A stretch of 64,000 bases of DNA, taken from NCBI RefSeq assembly GCF_015500075.1, contig NZ_CP045496.1, positions 2,056,001 to 2,120,000 on the forward strand. Direction: 5' to 3'. The notes beneath the pieces were generated by a model. The model saw nothing but the letters and a program-made list of their open reading frames with translations. It searched no databases and was not told where the DNA came from. Of the stretch, positions 29,578 through 37,955 are shown piece after piece. This DNA is from Mesorhizobium sp. INR15. Lineage in GTDB: Bacteria; Pseudomonadota; Alphaproteobacteria; Rhizobiales; Rhizobiaceae. A program made the translations under genes and the position numbers. Position 1 is the first letter of the stretch, and the number at the start of each line of letters is the position of its first letter.

Positions 29578-31152
29578 ATGAGCACCGTTGCCGCTGGATT
29601 TCGGCTTGTACGGGCCGGCTGGGTGCTGGTCCGCGAGGGTGTCGTTGCCGCTTTGCCGGGCGAGGAATTGTCAGGCCTGCCGAAATTCGGCTGGCGGCTG
29701 GCGCGGCTTTTCACTCGCCGCCGCGCGCTGGCCTATGAGCGCAGCGACCGGCTGGCCAAGGCTGTGGTCCGGCTCGGCCCGTCCTATGTCAAGCTCGGTC
29801 AGTTCCTGGCGACCCGGCCCGACGTCGTCGGCAACGACATGGCGCTCGATCTCGCCATGTTGCAGGACAAGATGCACACCTTTCCGAAGGCCGAAGCGGT
29901 CGCGGCGATCGAAGCCTCGCTCGGACGCAAGATCGGTGATCTCTACACGCAGTTCGGCGATCCTGTCGCGGCGGCCTCCATTGCCCAGGTTCATGCCGCC
30001 GACACGGTTCGTGACGGGGTCACCACGAAAGTTGCGGTGAAGGTGATCCGGCCTGGCGTGCGCCGGCGCTTCTTCCAGGATCTCGAGAGCTATTTCCTCG
30101 CCGCCCGCCTGCAGGAAAAATACATCCCTTCGTCACGCCGGCTGCGGCCGGTGGAGGTGACCGAGACCCTGGCGCAGACCACCAGGATCGAAATGGATCT
30201 CAGGCTTGAGGCGGCAGCGCTCTCGGAACTCGGCGAGAACACCAGGGATGATCCGGGCTTTCGCGTGCCTTCCGTCGACTGGGAGCGTACGGGCCGCGAC
30301 GTGCTGACCATGGAATGGGTCGACGGCGTCAAGATGAACAACATTGCCGGCCTCGAAGCCGCCGGTCACGATCTCAAAGCGATTGCCACCAACCTCATCC
30401 AGTCGTTTCTACGGCATACACTGCGCGATGGGTTCTTCCATGCCGACATGCATCCGGGAAACCTGTTCGTCGAAGCAAACGGCACCATTGTCGCTGTCGA
30501 TCTTGGCATTGCCGGCAGGCTTGGCAAGAAGGAGCGCCGGTTCCTTGCCGAGATCCTCTACGGCTTCATCACGCGCGACTATCTGCGTGTCGCGGAAGTG
30601 CATTTCGAGGCTGGCTACGTGCCGCGCCAGCACAATGTCGCGGCCTTCGCGCAGGCGATCCGGGCGATTGGCGAGCCGATCCATGGCCAGCCGGCCGAGA
30701 CGATTTCCATGGCCAAGCTTTTGACGCTGCTGTTCGAGGTGACCGAACTGTTCGACATGGCGGCGCGGCCCGAATTGATCCTGTTGCAGAAAACCATGGT
30801 CGTGGTCGAAGGCGTGGCGCGCACGCTCGATCCTGCCTTCAACATGTGGAAGACCGCCGAACCGGTGGTGGGCGGCTGGATTGCCGGCAACCTTGGTCCG
30901 CGTGGCCTGATGGTCGATGCGCGCGATGGCGCCAAGGCGCTGTTGGCCTTGGCCCGTCAGGCGCCGGAGCTCGCGGCCCGCACCGAGCGGTTATCGCGTG
31001 AGATCGACCTGATGGCCGAACACGGCCTGCGCTTCGACGAGACCACGGCGCGTGCCATCGGCAAGGCCGAGGCGCGTTACAGCCGCTCCGGGCGGCTGGC
31101 GCTTTGGGTGATCGCGCTGACGTTGATCTATATCGCCTGGAAGCTGGTCTGA
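29578..31152 (+). CDS. ubiB: UbiB-type atypical kinase, 2-polyprenylphenol 6-hydroxylase accessory
   Basis: A 524-aa ABC1/ADCK-family protein. It has the KxGQ motif KLGQ (72-75), SIAQVHAA in place of a glycine-rich loop, HADMHPGNLF (catalytic loop) and VDLG (metal site). A C-terminal membrane helix (about 505-522) anchors it. It supports ubiquinone synthesis, probably by mobilising lipid intermediates with ATPase activity. The ATG at 29578 begins the conserved N-terminus; the frame extends to 29533 without support. Confidence 0.93.
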   Translation: MSTVAAGFRLVRAGWVLVREGVVAALPGEELSGLPKFGWRLARLFTRRRALAYERSDRLAKAVVRLGPSYVKLGQFLATRPDVVGNDMALDLAMLQDKMHTFPKAEAVAAIEASLGRKIGDLYTQFGDPVAAASIAQVHAADTVRDGVTTKVAVKVIRPGVRRRFFQDLESYFLAARLQEKYIPSSRRLRPVEVTETLAQTTRIEMDLRLEAAALSELGENTRDDPGFRVPSVDWERTGRDVLTMEWVDGVKMNNIAGLEAAGHDLKAIATNLIQSFLRHTLRDGFFHADMHPGNLFVEANGTIVAVDLGIAGRLGKKERRFLAEILYGFITRDYLRVAEVHFEAGYVPRQHNVAAFAQAIRAIGEPIHGQPAETISMAKLLTLLFEVTELFDMAARPELILLQKTMVVVEGVARTLDPAFNMWKTAEPVVGGWIAGNLGPRGLMVDARDGAKALLALARQAPELAARTERLSREIDLMAEHGLRFDETTARAIGKAEARYSRSGRLALWVIALTLIYIAWKLV

Positions 31153-31154
31153 AT

Positions 31155-31208
31155 GACTGCAACGACAGCATTGCTGTCATTGCAGTCGGGATTTGGTAGC
31201 ACTATATA
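31155..31208 (+). promoter_or_regulatory. Palindrome and sigma-70 promoter of the toxin-antitoxin operon
   Basis: A long inverted repeat (31155-31187) has arms of about 16 bases (GACTGCAA.GACAGCA against its complement) with one mismatch. Its right arm contains a TTGCAG -35 (31180-31185). After 17 bases a TATATA -10 follows (31203-31208). An AGGAG ribosome site at 31214-31218 precedes the first antitoxin. An operator over the -35 fits antitoxin autorepression; it could also help end ubiB transcription. Confidence 0.6.
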
Positions 31209-31226
31209 GCGTGCAGGAGTGCGCAT

Positions 31227-31433
31227 ATGGCCAGGATTACAGTCCGCAATCTGGAAGATAGTGTCATGCAGCAGCTGCGTGAACGCGGCGCGGCGCGCGG
31301 CGTTTCCATGGAGCAGGAAGCGCGGGACATACTGGCGGCATCGGTTGGACTTCCGACCACGAAGGGCTTCGACCACCGAGGCATGACATTCAGGAAGACT
31401 GCGGCTCAATCGAGCGCAGGGGTGCAAGAGTAG
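31227..31433 (+). CDS. FitA-like ribbon-helix-helix antitoxin, first copy
   Basis: A 68-aa protein of the Arc/FitA type. The beta strand RITVRNLED (3-11) is followed by two helices (QQLRERGAARGVSMEQEARDIL). It should bind the operator just upstream. The C-terminal toxin-binding tail is short. It is a paralogue of the next gene (shared RNL-D, RGVSMEQE-type segments), separated by 2 bases. No toxin of its own follows, so it may be a duplicated or second antitoxin for the single VapC. Confidence 0.82.
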   Translation: MARITVRNLEDSVMQQLRERGAARGVSMEQEARDILAASVGLPTTKGFDHRGMTFRKTAAQSSAGVQE

Positions 31434-31435
31434 TC

Positions 31436-31684
31436 ATGGGCACCCTGACCATCCGCAATCTCGACGACGATCTGAAGCAGAGGCTGCGCGAGCGCGCGGC
31501 CAGACATGGCGTGTCGATGGAGCAGGAGGTGAGAAGCCTGTTGCTCAAGGAGGCGATACCGGCCAGTGAGCATGACATCGTTACCGCAGAGGAGATCCTC
31601 GAGTTCGGCAGACGATTGAGAAAAGTGGACTTCGATCAAAAGAAGCTGACCGATGATCTCTGGTCGTTTGTCGAGGAGGGCTGA
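31436..31684 (+). CDS. FitA-like ribbon-helix-helix antitoxin, second copy
   Basis: An 82-aa FitA-type antitoxin. The DNA-binding half (TLTIRNLDDDLKQRLRERAA and RHGVSMEQEVRSLL) resembles the first copy. The C-terminal half (about residues 45-82) carries a longer acidic-hydrophobic tail of the sort that wraps a PIN toxin. The VapC start codon lies 2 bases after its stop, so this is probably the direct partner. Confidence 0.87.
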   Translation: MGTLTIRNLDDDLKQRLRERAARHGVSMEQEVRSLLLKEAIPASEHDIVTAEEILEFGRRLRKVDFDQKKLTDDLWSFVEEG

Positions 31685-31686
31685 CC

Positions 31687-32088
31687 TTGGTCGTCGACAC
31701 CTCGGCAATTTTGGCTATCCTGAAGCAGGAACCTGATGCACCGGCAATTGCCCAGCGCCTTGCGGGAAATCAACGGATATTGATGAGCGCCGCAACCATG
31801 ATGGAATGCGGCACGGTTGTCGGCGGTCGTTTTGGCGTGGCAGGCACGGCCGCGCTGACGGGCCTTCTGACAAGGCTGAAAGTCACGATTGTCGCTTTCT
31901 CGGCCGAGCACGCGCAGGCTGGAATAGAGGCCTATGCGCTCTATGGCCGGGGCAATGGCCATCCGGCAAAACTCAACATGGGGGATTGTTTCGCCTATGC
32001 CTTGGCCAAGACCCAAAACATGCCGCTGCTTTTCAAGGGCAATGATTTCATCCATACCGATATCGAACCGGCTCTGAAGCCGGCATGA
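31687..32088 (+). CDS. VapC-type PIN-domain ribonuclease toxin
   Basis: A 133-aa PIN-domain protein with the full acidic set: D4 (VVDTSAILA), E40 (MMECG), D100 (NMGDCFAYA) and D120. VapC toxins cut tRNA or rRNA and are held inactive by the cognate antitoxin. The start is TTG at 31687, giving the family start M-VVDTSA; no ATG is available. It is the last gene of the toxin-antitoxin operon, 26 bases before coaBC. Confidence 0.9.
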   Translation: MVVDTSAILAILKQEPDAPAIAQRLAGNQRILMSAATMMECGTVVGGRFGVAGTAALTGLLTRLKVTIVAFSAEHAQAGIEAYALYGRGNGHPAKLNMGDCFAYALAKTQNMPLLFKGNDFIHTDIEPALKPA

Positions 32089-32113
32089 CATATTACAAGA
32101 ACTGGTCCCGGCC

Positions 32114-33346
32114 ATGACCCTTTCCGGCAAGCGCATCCTGCTCATCATTGGCGGTGGCATCGCCGCCTACAAGGCGCTCGACCTGATCCGCCGGTTGCGC
32201 GAGCGCGGCGCGGCGGTGCGTGTCGTCATGACATCGGCCGCGCAGGAGTTTGTCACCACGCTGTCGGTCGGGGCGCTATCCGCCGACCACGTCTTCACCG
32301 ACCTGTTCGATCGTCAGGACGAGCATGATGTCGGCCATATCAGGCTGTCGCGCGAAGCCGACCTGCTGGTGGTGGCGCCAGCGACGGCGGACCTGATGGC
32401 CAAGCTCGCCAATGGCCATGCCAATGATCTCGCCTCCACGGTGCTTATTGCCACGAACAAGCCCGTCTTGATGGCACCGGCGATGAACCCCAGGATGTGG
32501 GCCCATCCAGCGACGCGCCGCAACCGTGCGACACTGCAGAAGGACGGAATTGCCTTTGTCGGCCCGGCCAAAGGTGAGATGGCCGAGAGCAACGAAGCCG
32601 GCGAAGGCCGCATGGCCGAACCGCTGGAGATCGTCGCCGCCATCGAGACGCTGCTCGATGTCAGCCCGAAGCCGTTGTCGGGCCGCAAGATCATCGTCAC
32701 GTCCGGCCCCACGCATGAGCCGATCGATCCGGTGCGCTATATCGCCAACCGTTCGTCGGGCAAGCAGGGCCATGCCATCGCGGCGGCCCTGGCAAGGCTT
32801 GGCGCCGATGTGCGGCTTGTATCGGGGCCAGTGAACATCGCCGATCCGGTTGGCGTGAAAACCATCCATGTCGAACGCGCCGAAGAGATGCGCGATGCGG
32901 TGGAACAGCTTCTGCCGGCTGACGCGGCCTTGTTCGTGGCCGCCGTCGCTGACTGGCGCACCCAGAATTCGGCGGGTGAGAAGATCAAGAAGGTGGCCGG
33001 CGAGGGGCCGCCGGCGCTGCAAATGGTCGAAAATCCCGACATTCTCGCGGGCATCGGCCATCACAGGCAGCGTCCGTCGCTGGTGGTCGGCTTCGCCGCC
33101 GAAACACAGGATCTGGTCGCCAATGCCGAGGCCAAGCTGAAGAAGAAAGGCGCTGATTTCATCGTTGCCAACGATGTCTCGCACGAGAGCGGCATTGGCC
33201 CTTCGGGCGTGATGGGCGGCGACCGCAACCGGGTCCGTATCGTCTCGAAAGCCGGCATCGAGGAATGGCCGGAGATGAGCAAGGACGAAGTGGCTGCTCG
33301 GCTCGCCGCCCTGATCGCGGATCGGCTGAAGACGGTGGTCGTCTAG
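32114..33346 (+). CDS. coaBC: Bifunctional CoaBC (phosphopantothenoylcysteine synthase/decarboxylase)
   Basis: A 410-aa enzyme. The N-terminal flavoprotein decarboxylase domain has GGGIAAYKALDLIRRL (about residues 12-27), the active histidine in GHIRLSREADLLVVAPATAD and the substrate motif PAMNPRMW. The C-terminal ligase domain starts near residue 190 (GRKIIVTSGPTHEPIDPVR) with KIKK as the cofactor-binding lysines. It makes 4'-phosphopantetheine from phosphopantothenate, cysteine and CTP for coenzyme A. Confidence 0.95.
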   Translation: MTLSGKRILLIIGGGIAAYKALDLIRRLRERGAAVRVVMTSAAQEFVTTLSVGALSADHVFTDLFDRQDEHDVGHIRLSREADLLVVAPATADLMAKLANGHANDLASTVLIATNKPVLMAPAMNPRMWAHPATRRNRATLQKDGIAFVGPAKGEMAESNEAGEGRMAEPLEIVAAIETLLDVSPKPLSGRKIIVTSGPTHEPIDPVRYIANRSSGKQGHAIAAALARLGADVRLVSGPVNIADPVGVKTIHVERAEEMRDAVEQLLPADAALFVAAVADWRTQNSAGEKIKKVAGEGPPALQMVENPDILAGIGHHRQRPSLVVGFAAETQDLVANAEAKLKKKGADFIVANDVSHESGIGPSGVMGGDRNRVRIVSKAGIEEWPEMSKDEVAARLAALIADRLKTVVV

Positions 33347-33375
33347 ATCACGATCTCCGGCTGGGCCGAAAGGGA

Positions 33376-33570
33376 TCAGGCTTTGGGGCGGCTACGATGC
33401 GGCGACGTTTTTTCGGAGGTTGCCAATGACTCGTTTGATTGCATGGCAAGGCGCAGCGCTTTCAATCTGGCGGTTTTGTCTTCACGCGCCGCCCGCTCGG
33501 CGGCAATGACAATCTGAGATTCGCGCTTGGCCCGTTCGTCGCGCTCCGTATCGACCTTCGCTCGGTTCAT
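33376..33570 (-). CDS. Small charged protein of unknown function
   Basis: A 64-aa highly charged, alanine- and arginine-rich, probably helical protein (residues 8-45) with a serine/proline-rich tail. No family was recognised. Its ATG overlaps the stop of the upstream 77-aa gene by 4 bases, which supports both as a translated pair. Confidence 0.55.
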   Translation of the reverse strand: MNRAKVDTERDERAKRESQIVIAAERAAREDKTARLKALRLAMQSNESLATSEKTSPHRSRPKA

Positions 33571-33800
33571 ATGCCGCTTGCCCTTGCTGCCGGCACATCG
33601 AAATGAACACTTCTGCCACGTTGCACGGCCAGTTCGATCACCAGGTTCACAAGCTCGGGATCGGACAGGGCACAGTTCGGCATGGCCGATTTCAAAGCGA
33701 GAAGCGCGTGTGCCGTTGATATGGGCGTTGCCACTGTCTTCCTGCTGTCAATGTACTGTTCCGCGACCTGCCGGAACGTCGGTTTCTGAATTGTCGTCAT
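33567..33800 (-). CDS. Small protein of unknown function, coupled to the next gene
   Basis: A 77-aa helical protein (TFRQVAEQYIDSRK, then HALLALKSAMPNCALSDPELVNLVIELAVQRG). It has no signal peptide or membrane helix. The pattern LSDPELVNLVIELAVQRGRSV looks like a conserved rhizobial small-protein tail, but I cannot name it. It is coupled by a 4-base overlap to the 64-aa gene downstream. Confidence 0.6.
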   Translation of the reverse strand: MTTIQKPTFRQVAEQYIDSRKTVATPISTAHALLALKSAMPNCALSDPELVNLVIELAVQRGRSVHFDVPAARASGI

Positions 33801-33902
33801 CTCGCCAGATCCTCCTCCGCGTCATGGTGCAGCGAGGCGGCGGCGTTGACGATTACAAATGATGGTTCCGCGGCCTTTTTTCGTGCTGTGCTTGGAGAGT
33901 AG

Positions 33903-34139
33903 TCAGTCGCACCAGCCCGAGGAGATGACCAGCGATGCCTCGAAGATGCGGTGTCCGTCCTCGTCGCGGACCTTGACCGTGATGGCCGTTCGATCGCCTT
34001 CCAGCATCTCGTCTCGAACGATATCAGGCAATATGCGGATTGCTTCTCGCCGCAGGCGTTCGCGTGTTTCGAAAACCTGGCCTTCATCGTCCACCGTCAG
34101 GCCGTCGCCGTTGTAAAGGTCAAGATAGTATCGAGGCAT
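33903..34139 (-). CDS. DUF6894-like small protein
   Basis: A 78-aa protein starting MPRYYLDLYNGDGLTVDDEG, the typical opening of the rhizobial DUF6894 family, followed by a helix (ERLRREAIRILPDIVRDEM) and two strands (AITVKVRDEDGHRIFEASLVI). The function is unknown. The ATG at 34139 is the family start; the frame reaches 34169. It is separated from the two small genes downstream by about 100 bases. Confidence 0.78.
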   Translation of the reverse strand: MPRYYLDLYNGDGLTVDDEGQVFETRERLRREAIRILPDIVRDEMLEGDRTAITVKVRDEDGHRIFEASLVISSGWCD

Positions 34140-34360
34140 GGTGCGGCTCGGCTTAACTTGATGGCCCAAAGGTATGATTCAACCGTCAATTCGCGGGCTA
34201 ATCGATTGTTCCATCAGTGGTGGCATTTGCCGGAGAATAAGCGCAGTCTAACAAATGTTAATGCCCGTCACCGCCCGAAGGCCTAGTGCAGCGGCAGCCG
34301 CCCCTTGCTTCCGACACAACACTTGGCGATCGGCTCTGAGCCCTGTCGCTGGAGGTTGCG

Positions 34361-35080
34361 GTGCTTGAACCCCTTTATCTGAATCTTGGCCAGCATGATG
34401 CGCTTTCCGATGCGGAGAAGGCGTTGCTCGCCGGTGCGATGACGTTCGAGAGGCATTTCTCGATCGGCCAGGACATCGTGGCCTCCGGGTCGCGCCCGAC
34501 CTACAGCACCCTTATCCTCGATGGCCTGGCAGCGCGCTACAAGGTGCTGGAGAATGGCGGCCGGCAGTTTACGTCATTGCAGGTGCCGGGTGACTTCGTC
34601 GACCTTCATGCATTCCTTCTGAAGACCATGGACCACGGCATTGTTGCCCTGTCTCCCTGCCATGTGATCTTTTCCGATCACAGCCGGCTTCGTGCGATTA
34701 CAGAAGAGGCGCCGCATCTGACGCGCCTGTTGTGGCTGGACACATTGGTCGATGGCGCGATCCACCGCGAATGGATCGTCGCCATGGGGCGACGCTCCAA
34801 AACCTCGCATCTTGCCCATCTTGTGTGCGAGCTTTTCGTGCGGCTGCAGGTCGTCAAACGCACCAACGGGATGAGTTTTCATTTGCCGCTCTCGCAAGCG
34901 GAAATGGCCGATGTGCTGGGCCTGTCCGTTGTGCACATGAATCGCGTCATTGGCGCTCTGCGCAAGTTTGGCGTCGTCAGCTGGGCAAACCACACGGTGA
35001 CCATTCTCGATTGGCACCGGCTGCAGGAAATCGCCGAGTTCGACCCAACTTATCTCAGCATGATGCGCGAGCCGCGCTAG
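34361..35080 (+). CDS. Crp/Fnr-family transcriptional regulator
   Basis: A 239-aa regulator with an N-terminal cyclic-nucleotide-binding-like barrel (about residues 20-130) and a Crp-type helix-turn-helix (LSQAEMADVLGLSVVHMNRVI, about 177-197). It lacks the clustered N-terminal cysteines of Fnr, so it probably does not carry an iron-sulfur cluster; the ligand is unknown. It starts with GTG at 34361 behind a GGAGG ribosome site. Its stop codon overlaps the stop of the convergent MFS gene by 4 bases. Confidence 0.88.
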   Translation: MLEPLYLNLGQHDALSDAEKALLAGAMTFERHFSIGQDIVASGSRPTYSTLILDGLAARYKVLENGGRQFTSLQVPGDFVDLHAFLLKTMDHGIVALSPCHVIFSDHSRLRAITEEAPHLTRLLWLDTLVDGAIHREWIVAMGRRSKTSHLAHLVCELFVRLQVVKRTNGMSFHLPLSQAEMADVLGLSVVHMNRVIGALRKFGVVSWANHTVTILDWHRLQEIAEFDPTYLSMMREPR

Positions 35081-36519
35081 AGGTGGCTGGCCGCCGGCAT
35101 CGGTCGGTTCGCTCTGGCGGACATGCGAAGTGCCGCCAGGCATCCGACAACGCCGAGCGGCACGAAGGCGAGGAACAGCAAGGACGCGACATTGGCGGCC
35201 GCCTCGCGGTTGAGACCTTCCGAAAAGCCGCTGGCGTTGGCGATGATCCCTGCCAGCGCCGCGCCCACCGCGTAGCCGATACGTTGCATGGTCGGCACCG
35301 CGGCGGAGGCGATCGTCTGTTCGCTGTTGGGGGCGGAGGCCACGATGACGCGCGTGAGGAACGGCCAGGCGATGCCGAAGCCGCCGCCCTGCAGCAGGGC
35401 GCAGAGCAGGATCAATGGAATCGACCCCAGCGGCACCGTGTAGGCAAAGCCGGCTATGCCCGCCGTGATCATCATCGCGCCGGCGACGATGATCAGCCGT
35501 TCGCGTTGCGGCGGCGCGTTGGCGACAAGGATCGACAGGATCGACCAGGCGATGGATTCCGCTGCAATGATGTAGCCGGTCGTCAGGATCGGAATGCCGT
35601 GCAGGCTGGTCAGAAGCAGTGGGCCGTAGACGCCGAACGAGCAGGTCGCCACCGAAAAGGCCGCGACCATGGTCATGCCGGCGCCGACAGGCGAGCGCCA
35701 CGAGAAAAGCCGCGAGGGGAAAAGCCGGGACAACGGCTTCAGCGCGTCGATGCGGAAGAACAGAAAAAGTCCGATCAGGCCGACGACCATCAGCAGGGAC
35801 GAGCGCAGCAACGCGATGTCGACCCCGGCCGAGGCGATCAGGACAACGCTTATGGCGAGACAACCGAGTGCCGCGAAGGGGAAGGGCGGGGCTTTGCCCG
35901 AAGTTGCCTTGGGCCTGGTTGCTTCCGGCGTGTTGAGCACGATGAAGCTCGCCAGCGCCATGACCGCACCGCCAAGCGTGAAGATGCCGAAGGCCCAGCG
36001 CCACGACAGGAGCTCGGTCAGGATCGCGCCGAGCATAGGACCGCTGAAGGCGGCGACGCCCCAGATAGCCGACATGATGCCGAAGAGCTGCGGCCAGATG
36101 GAGCGCGGAAAGAGCCGCTCGACCGAGACATAAGCCAGCGATACCAGCGCGCCGCCGCCCAGGCCCTCGATCAACCGTCCGGCAAGGAACAGTTCCATCG
36201 AGGGCGCGGTGGCGCAGACGAGCGCGCCGACACCGTAGAGCAGGGCAGCGGCCATCATGTTGGAACGAAGTGCTACATAGCTCACCAGCCGGCCGGCCGC
36301 GGCACCGGCAACGATGGCGCCGAGTTCGTAGATCGCCAGCGACCAGCCGACCAGCTGCACGCCGGCCAGCTCGCCGACCATGGCCGGCATTACCGTTGCC
36401 ACCATTGTCTCATTGGTGGCGTGCAACAGGATGCCAAGGCTGACGAAGCAGAATCGCGCCAGATCGCCGGTCGCCCACAAAGCGCGCCAGTCGACCTTGT
36501 TTGTGCTGATGTCGGTCAC
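35077..36519 (-). CDS. MFS multidrug-type exporter (DHA2-like)
   Basis: A 480-aa major facilitator protein with 12-14 predicted helices. It has the antiporter-type segments GWSLAIYELGAIVAGAAAGRL and GRLIEGLGGGALVSLAYV, typical of drug/proton antiporters. The GTG at 36519 has an AGGAG ribosome site 6 bases upstream (GAGGAGTTAAC); the open frame to 36693 would run through the promoter and is rejected. A SoxR/MerR-type promoter about 145 bases upstream suggests induction by redox-active compounds. Confidence 0.86.
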   Translation of the reverse strand: MTDISTNKVDWRALWATGDLARFCFVSLGILLHATNETMVATVMPAMVGELAGVQLVGWSLAIYELGAIVAGAAAGRLVSYVALRSNMMAAALLYGVGALVCATAPSMELFLAGRLIEGLGGGALVSLAYVSVERLFPRSIWPQLFGIMSAIWGVAAFSGPMLGAILTELLSWRWAFGIFTLGGAVMALASFIVLNTPEATRPKATSGKAPPFPFAALGCLAISVVLIASAGVDIALLRSSLLMVVGLIGLFLFFRIDALKPLSRLFPSRLFSWRSPVGAGMTMVAAFSVATCSFGVYGPLLLTSLHGIPILTTGYIIAAESIAWSILSILVANAPPQRERLIIVAGAMMITAGIAGFAYTVPLGSIPLILLCALLQGGGFGIAWPFLTRVIVASAPNSEQTIASAAVPTMQRIGYAVGAALAGIIANASGFSEGLNREAAANVASLLFLAFVPLGVVGCLAALRMSARANRPMPAASHL

Positions 36520-36662
36520 GTTAACTCCTCGAATCTTCCATAACTTGACGCAAGCACGGGACACCAGAAGCCAGCTCCGACTTCCGGCAGGACCATGCAC
36601 CGGCCAAAGGCGTGGGAGCGCGTTTCGTGCCCAATCGGGCTTGCCGCTCCGTTCGAAGCAGG

Positions 36663-36693
36663 CTTGTAGAACCTCAACCGAGGTTGAGCTCAA
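36663..36693 (-). promoter_or_regulatory. SoxR/MerR-type promoter with 19-bp spacer
   Basis: On the minus strand TTGAGC (36693-36688) and TACAAG (36668-36663) are separated by 19 bases, the over-long spacing that MerR-family activators correct. The spacer holds the dyad CTCAACC-tc-GGTTGAG, close to the SoxR box CCTCAAGTTAACTTGAGG. It points at the MFS exporter. No MerR/SoxR gene is in the window. Confidence 0.6.
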
Positions 36694-36744
36694 GCAGTTT
36701 TTTCAAGAGGGAATTTTCGCGATGCGCCGACGATAGATCGACGA

Positions 36745-37227
36745 TCAGTTCTCGGTGCTACGCAACTGGAACTGGCTGACGCCGATCGCGATGTTGATGC
36801 CGGTTTGCGTCTGCAGGCTGAGCGGCTGCAACGTGAAGGCCTGGGACGAGCCGCCGACCAACAGGTTGGCGCCGGCGCCAACCGCTGCCGTGACCTCGGC
36901 GCTGGCGCCGATATAGTCGCCAGCCAACGCACCCGGCGCATAGATGTTTTTCAGCGGCGTCAGCACCAGCCACTGCATCACCGTCTGCTTGGTGGTGCCG
37001 ATGTCGAGTCCGTATTTGTTGACGACACCGAAATAGGCTTCCGGCGTAAAGGTCTTGTCAGCAGGGGTGAAGGTGCAGCTCAGATCCTTGCTCGAGCCGA
37101 AAATGTAACCGGTGCCGCCGCCTATCGCACAATCCAGCGTGCCGAGTTCAATGCCTCGGTCCTGCGCGCTCGCCGGGCCGGCGAGAGTGGCCGCGAGGGC
37201 GGCGATGGCGACAAGCGTCTTTGGCAT
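36745..37227 (-). CDS. DUF992 exported protein, copy 1
   Basis: A 160-aa protein with a Sec signal peptide (about 1-20, ASA-type cleavage) and the DUF992 pattern: GTLDCAIGGGTGYIFGSSKDLSCTF (about residues 27-51), a pair of cysteines for a disulfide, GDYIGASAEVTAAVGAGANLLVGG and a C-terminal QTGINIAIGV. DUF992 is an alphaproteobacterial periplasmic family of unknown role. The ATG at 37227 starts the signal peptide. A paralogue lies 80 bases upstream. Confidence 0.85.
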   Translation of the reverse strand: MPKTLVAIAALAATLAGPASAQDRGIELGTLDCAIGGGTGYIFGSSKDLSCTFTPADKTFTPEAYFGVVNKYGLDIGTTKQTVMQWLVLTPLKNIYAPGALAGDYIGASAEVTAAVGAGANLLVGGSSQAFTLQPLSLQTQTGINIAIGVSQFQLRSTEN

Positions 37228-37307
37228 TCGGGACCTCGGTCGTGCGGCGCGGGACGGGACGGTTGATCCTATCCGGTTCCGCGCCGCACGGTGAGGCATC
37301 AAGATGA

Positions 37308-37781
37308 TTATTTGTAGGAGTGAATCAGCTCAAGCGAGGTGACCGCGACCGCCAGGTTGACGCCCGTCTGCGCCTGTGCGCTCAGCGGCTGCAGCGAGAA
37401 AGCGCTGTCCAGGCCACCGACCAGAAGATTGGCGCCGCCACCGGTGACGACGCTGGCTTCGGCGTTCACGCCATAATAATGGCCGGCAAGATCGCCGGAC
37501 TCGCGGCTGCGCGTCGCTGCCAGGACAGACCATACCAACTGGCCCTGATGCGTCTGGCCGAGATCGATGCCCAGCTTGGAGATCACACCGGTGTAGGCTT
37601 CCGAAGGGCCACCATGATGCGGGCGGAAGGTGCAAGCCACGCCCTTGTTGGAACCGATGACAAAGGAAGTGCCGCCGTCGATGGTGCAGTCGAGCACGCC
37701 GAGCTCCAGCTTGCCGGCACTGGCCGGGGCGGCAAACACGGTCGTGGCTAGCGCGGCGGCGCAGATGAGTTTCTTGATCAT
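37308..37781 (-). CDS. DUF992 exported protein, copy 2
   Basis: A 157-aa paralogue of the adjacent gene. A signal peptide covers about 1-22 (ending ASA), then GVLDCTIDGGTSFVIGSNKGVACTF with the same two cysteines, and GGGANLLVGGLDSAFSLQPLSAQ. It carries histidines (RPHHGG) absent from copy 1. The ATG at 37781 follows an AAAGGACCTCACC ribosome site. The tandem pair points to local duplication and divergence. Confidence 0.85.
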   Translation of the reverse strand: MIKKLICAAALATTVFAAPASAGKLELGVLDCTIDGGTSFVIGSNKGVACTFRPHHGGPSEAYTGVISKLGIDLGQTHQGQLVWSVLAATRSRESGDLAGHYYGVNAEASVVTGGGANLLVGGLDSAFSLQPLSAQAQTGVNLAVAVTSLELIHSYK

Positions 37782-37955
37782 GGTGAGGTCCTTTCGCAAA
37801 TGCCTGCAATAACGGCTGAAGTGAGCAGACCGTTCCGCCGAAAACTTGGCGCGAACAAGGCAAGGGGTCAGCGCTTTGACCCCTGTGGTTAAGGTTGAGT
37901 GACAGTGTTGCCGGCGGATCGCGCGCAGGCGAGGCATTGCGGCGCCAGCCGGGTT

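Noticed and set aside
33797..34087. A 96-codon minus-strand frame overlapping the DUF6894-like gene
   Set aside because: It is out of frame with the recognisable DUF6894-like protein and has an arginine/serine-rich shadow composition.
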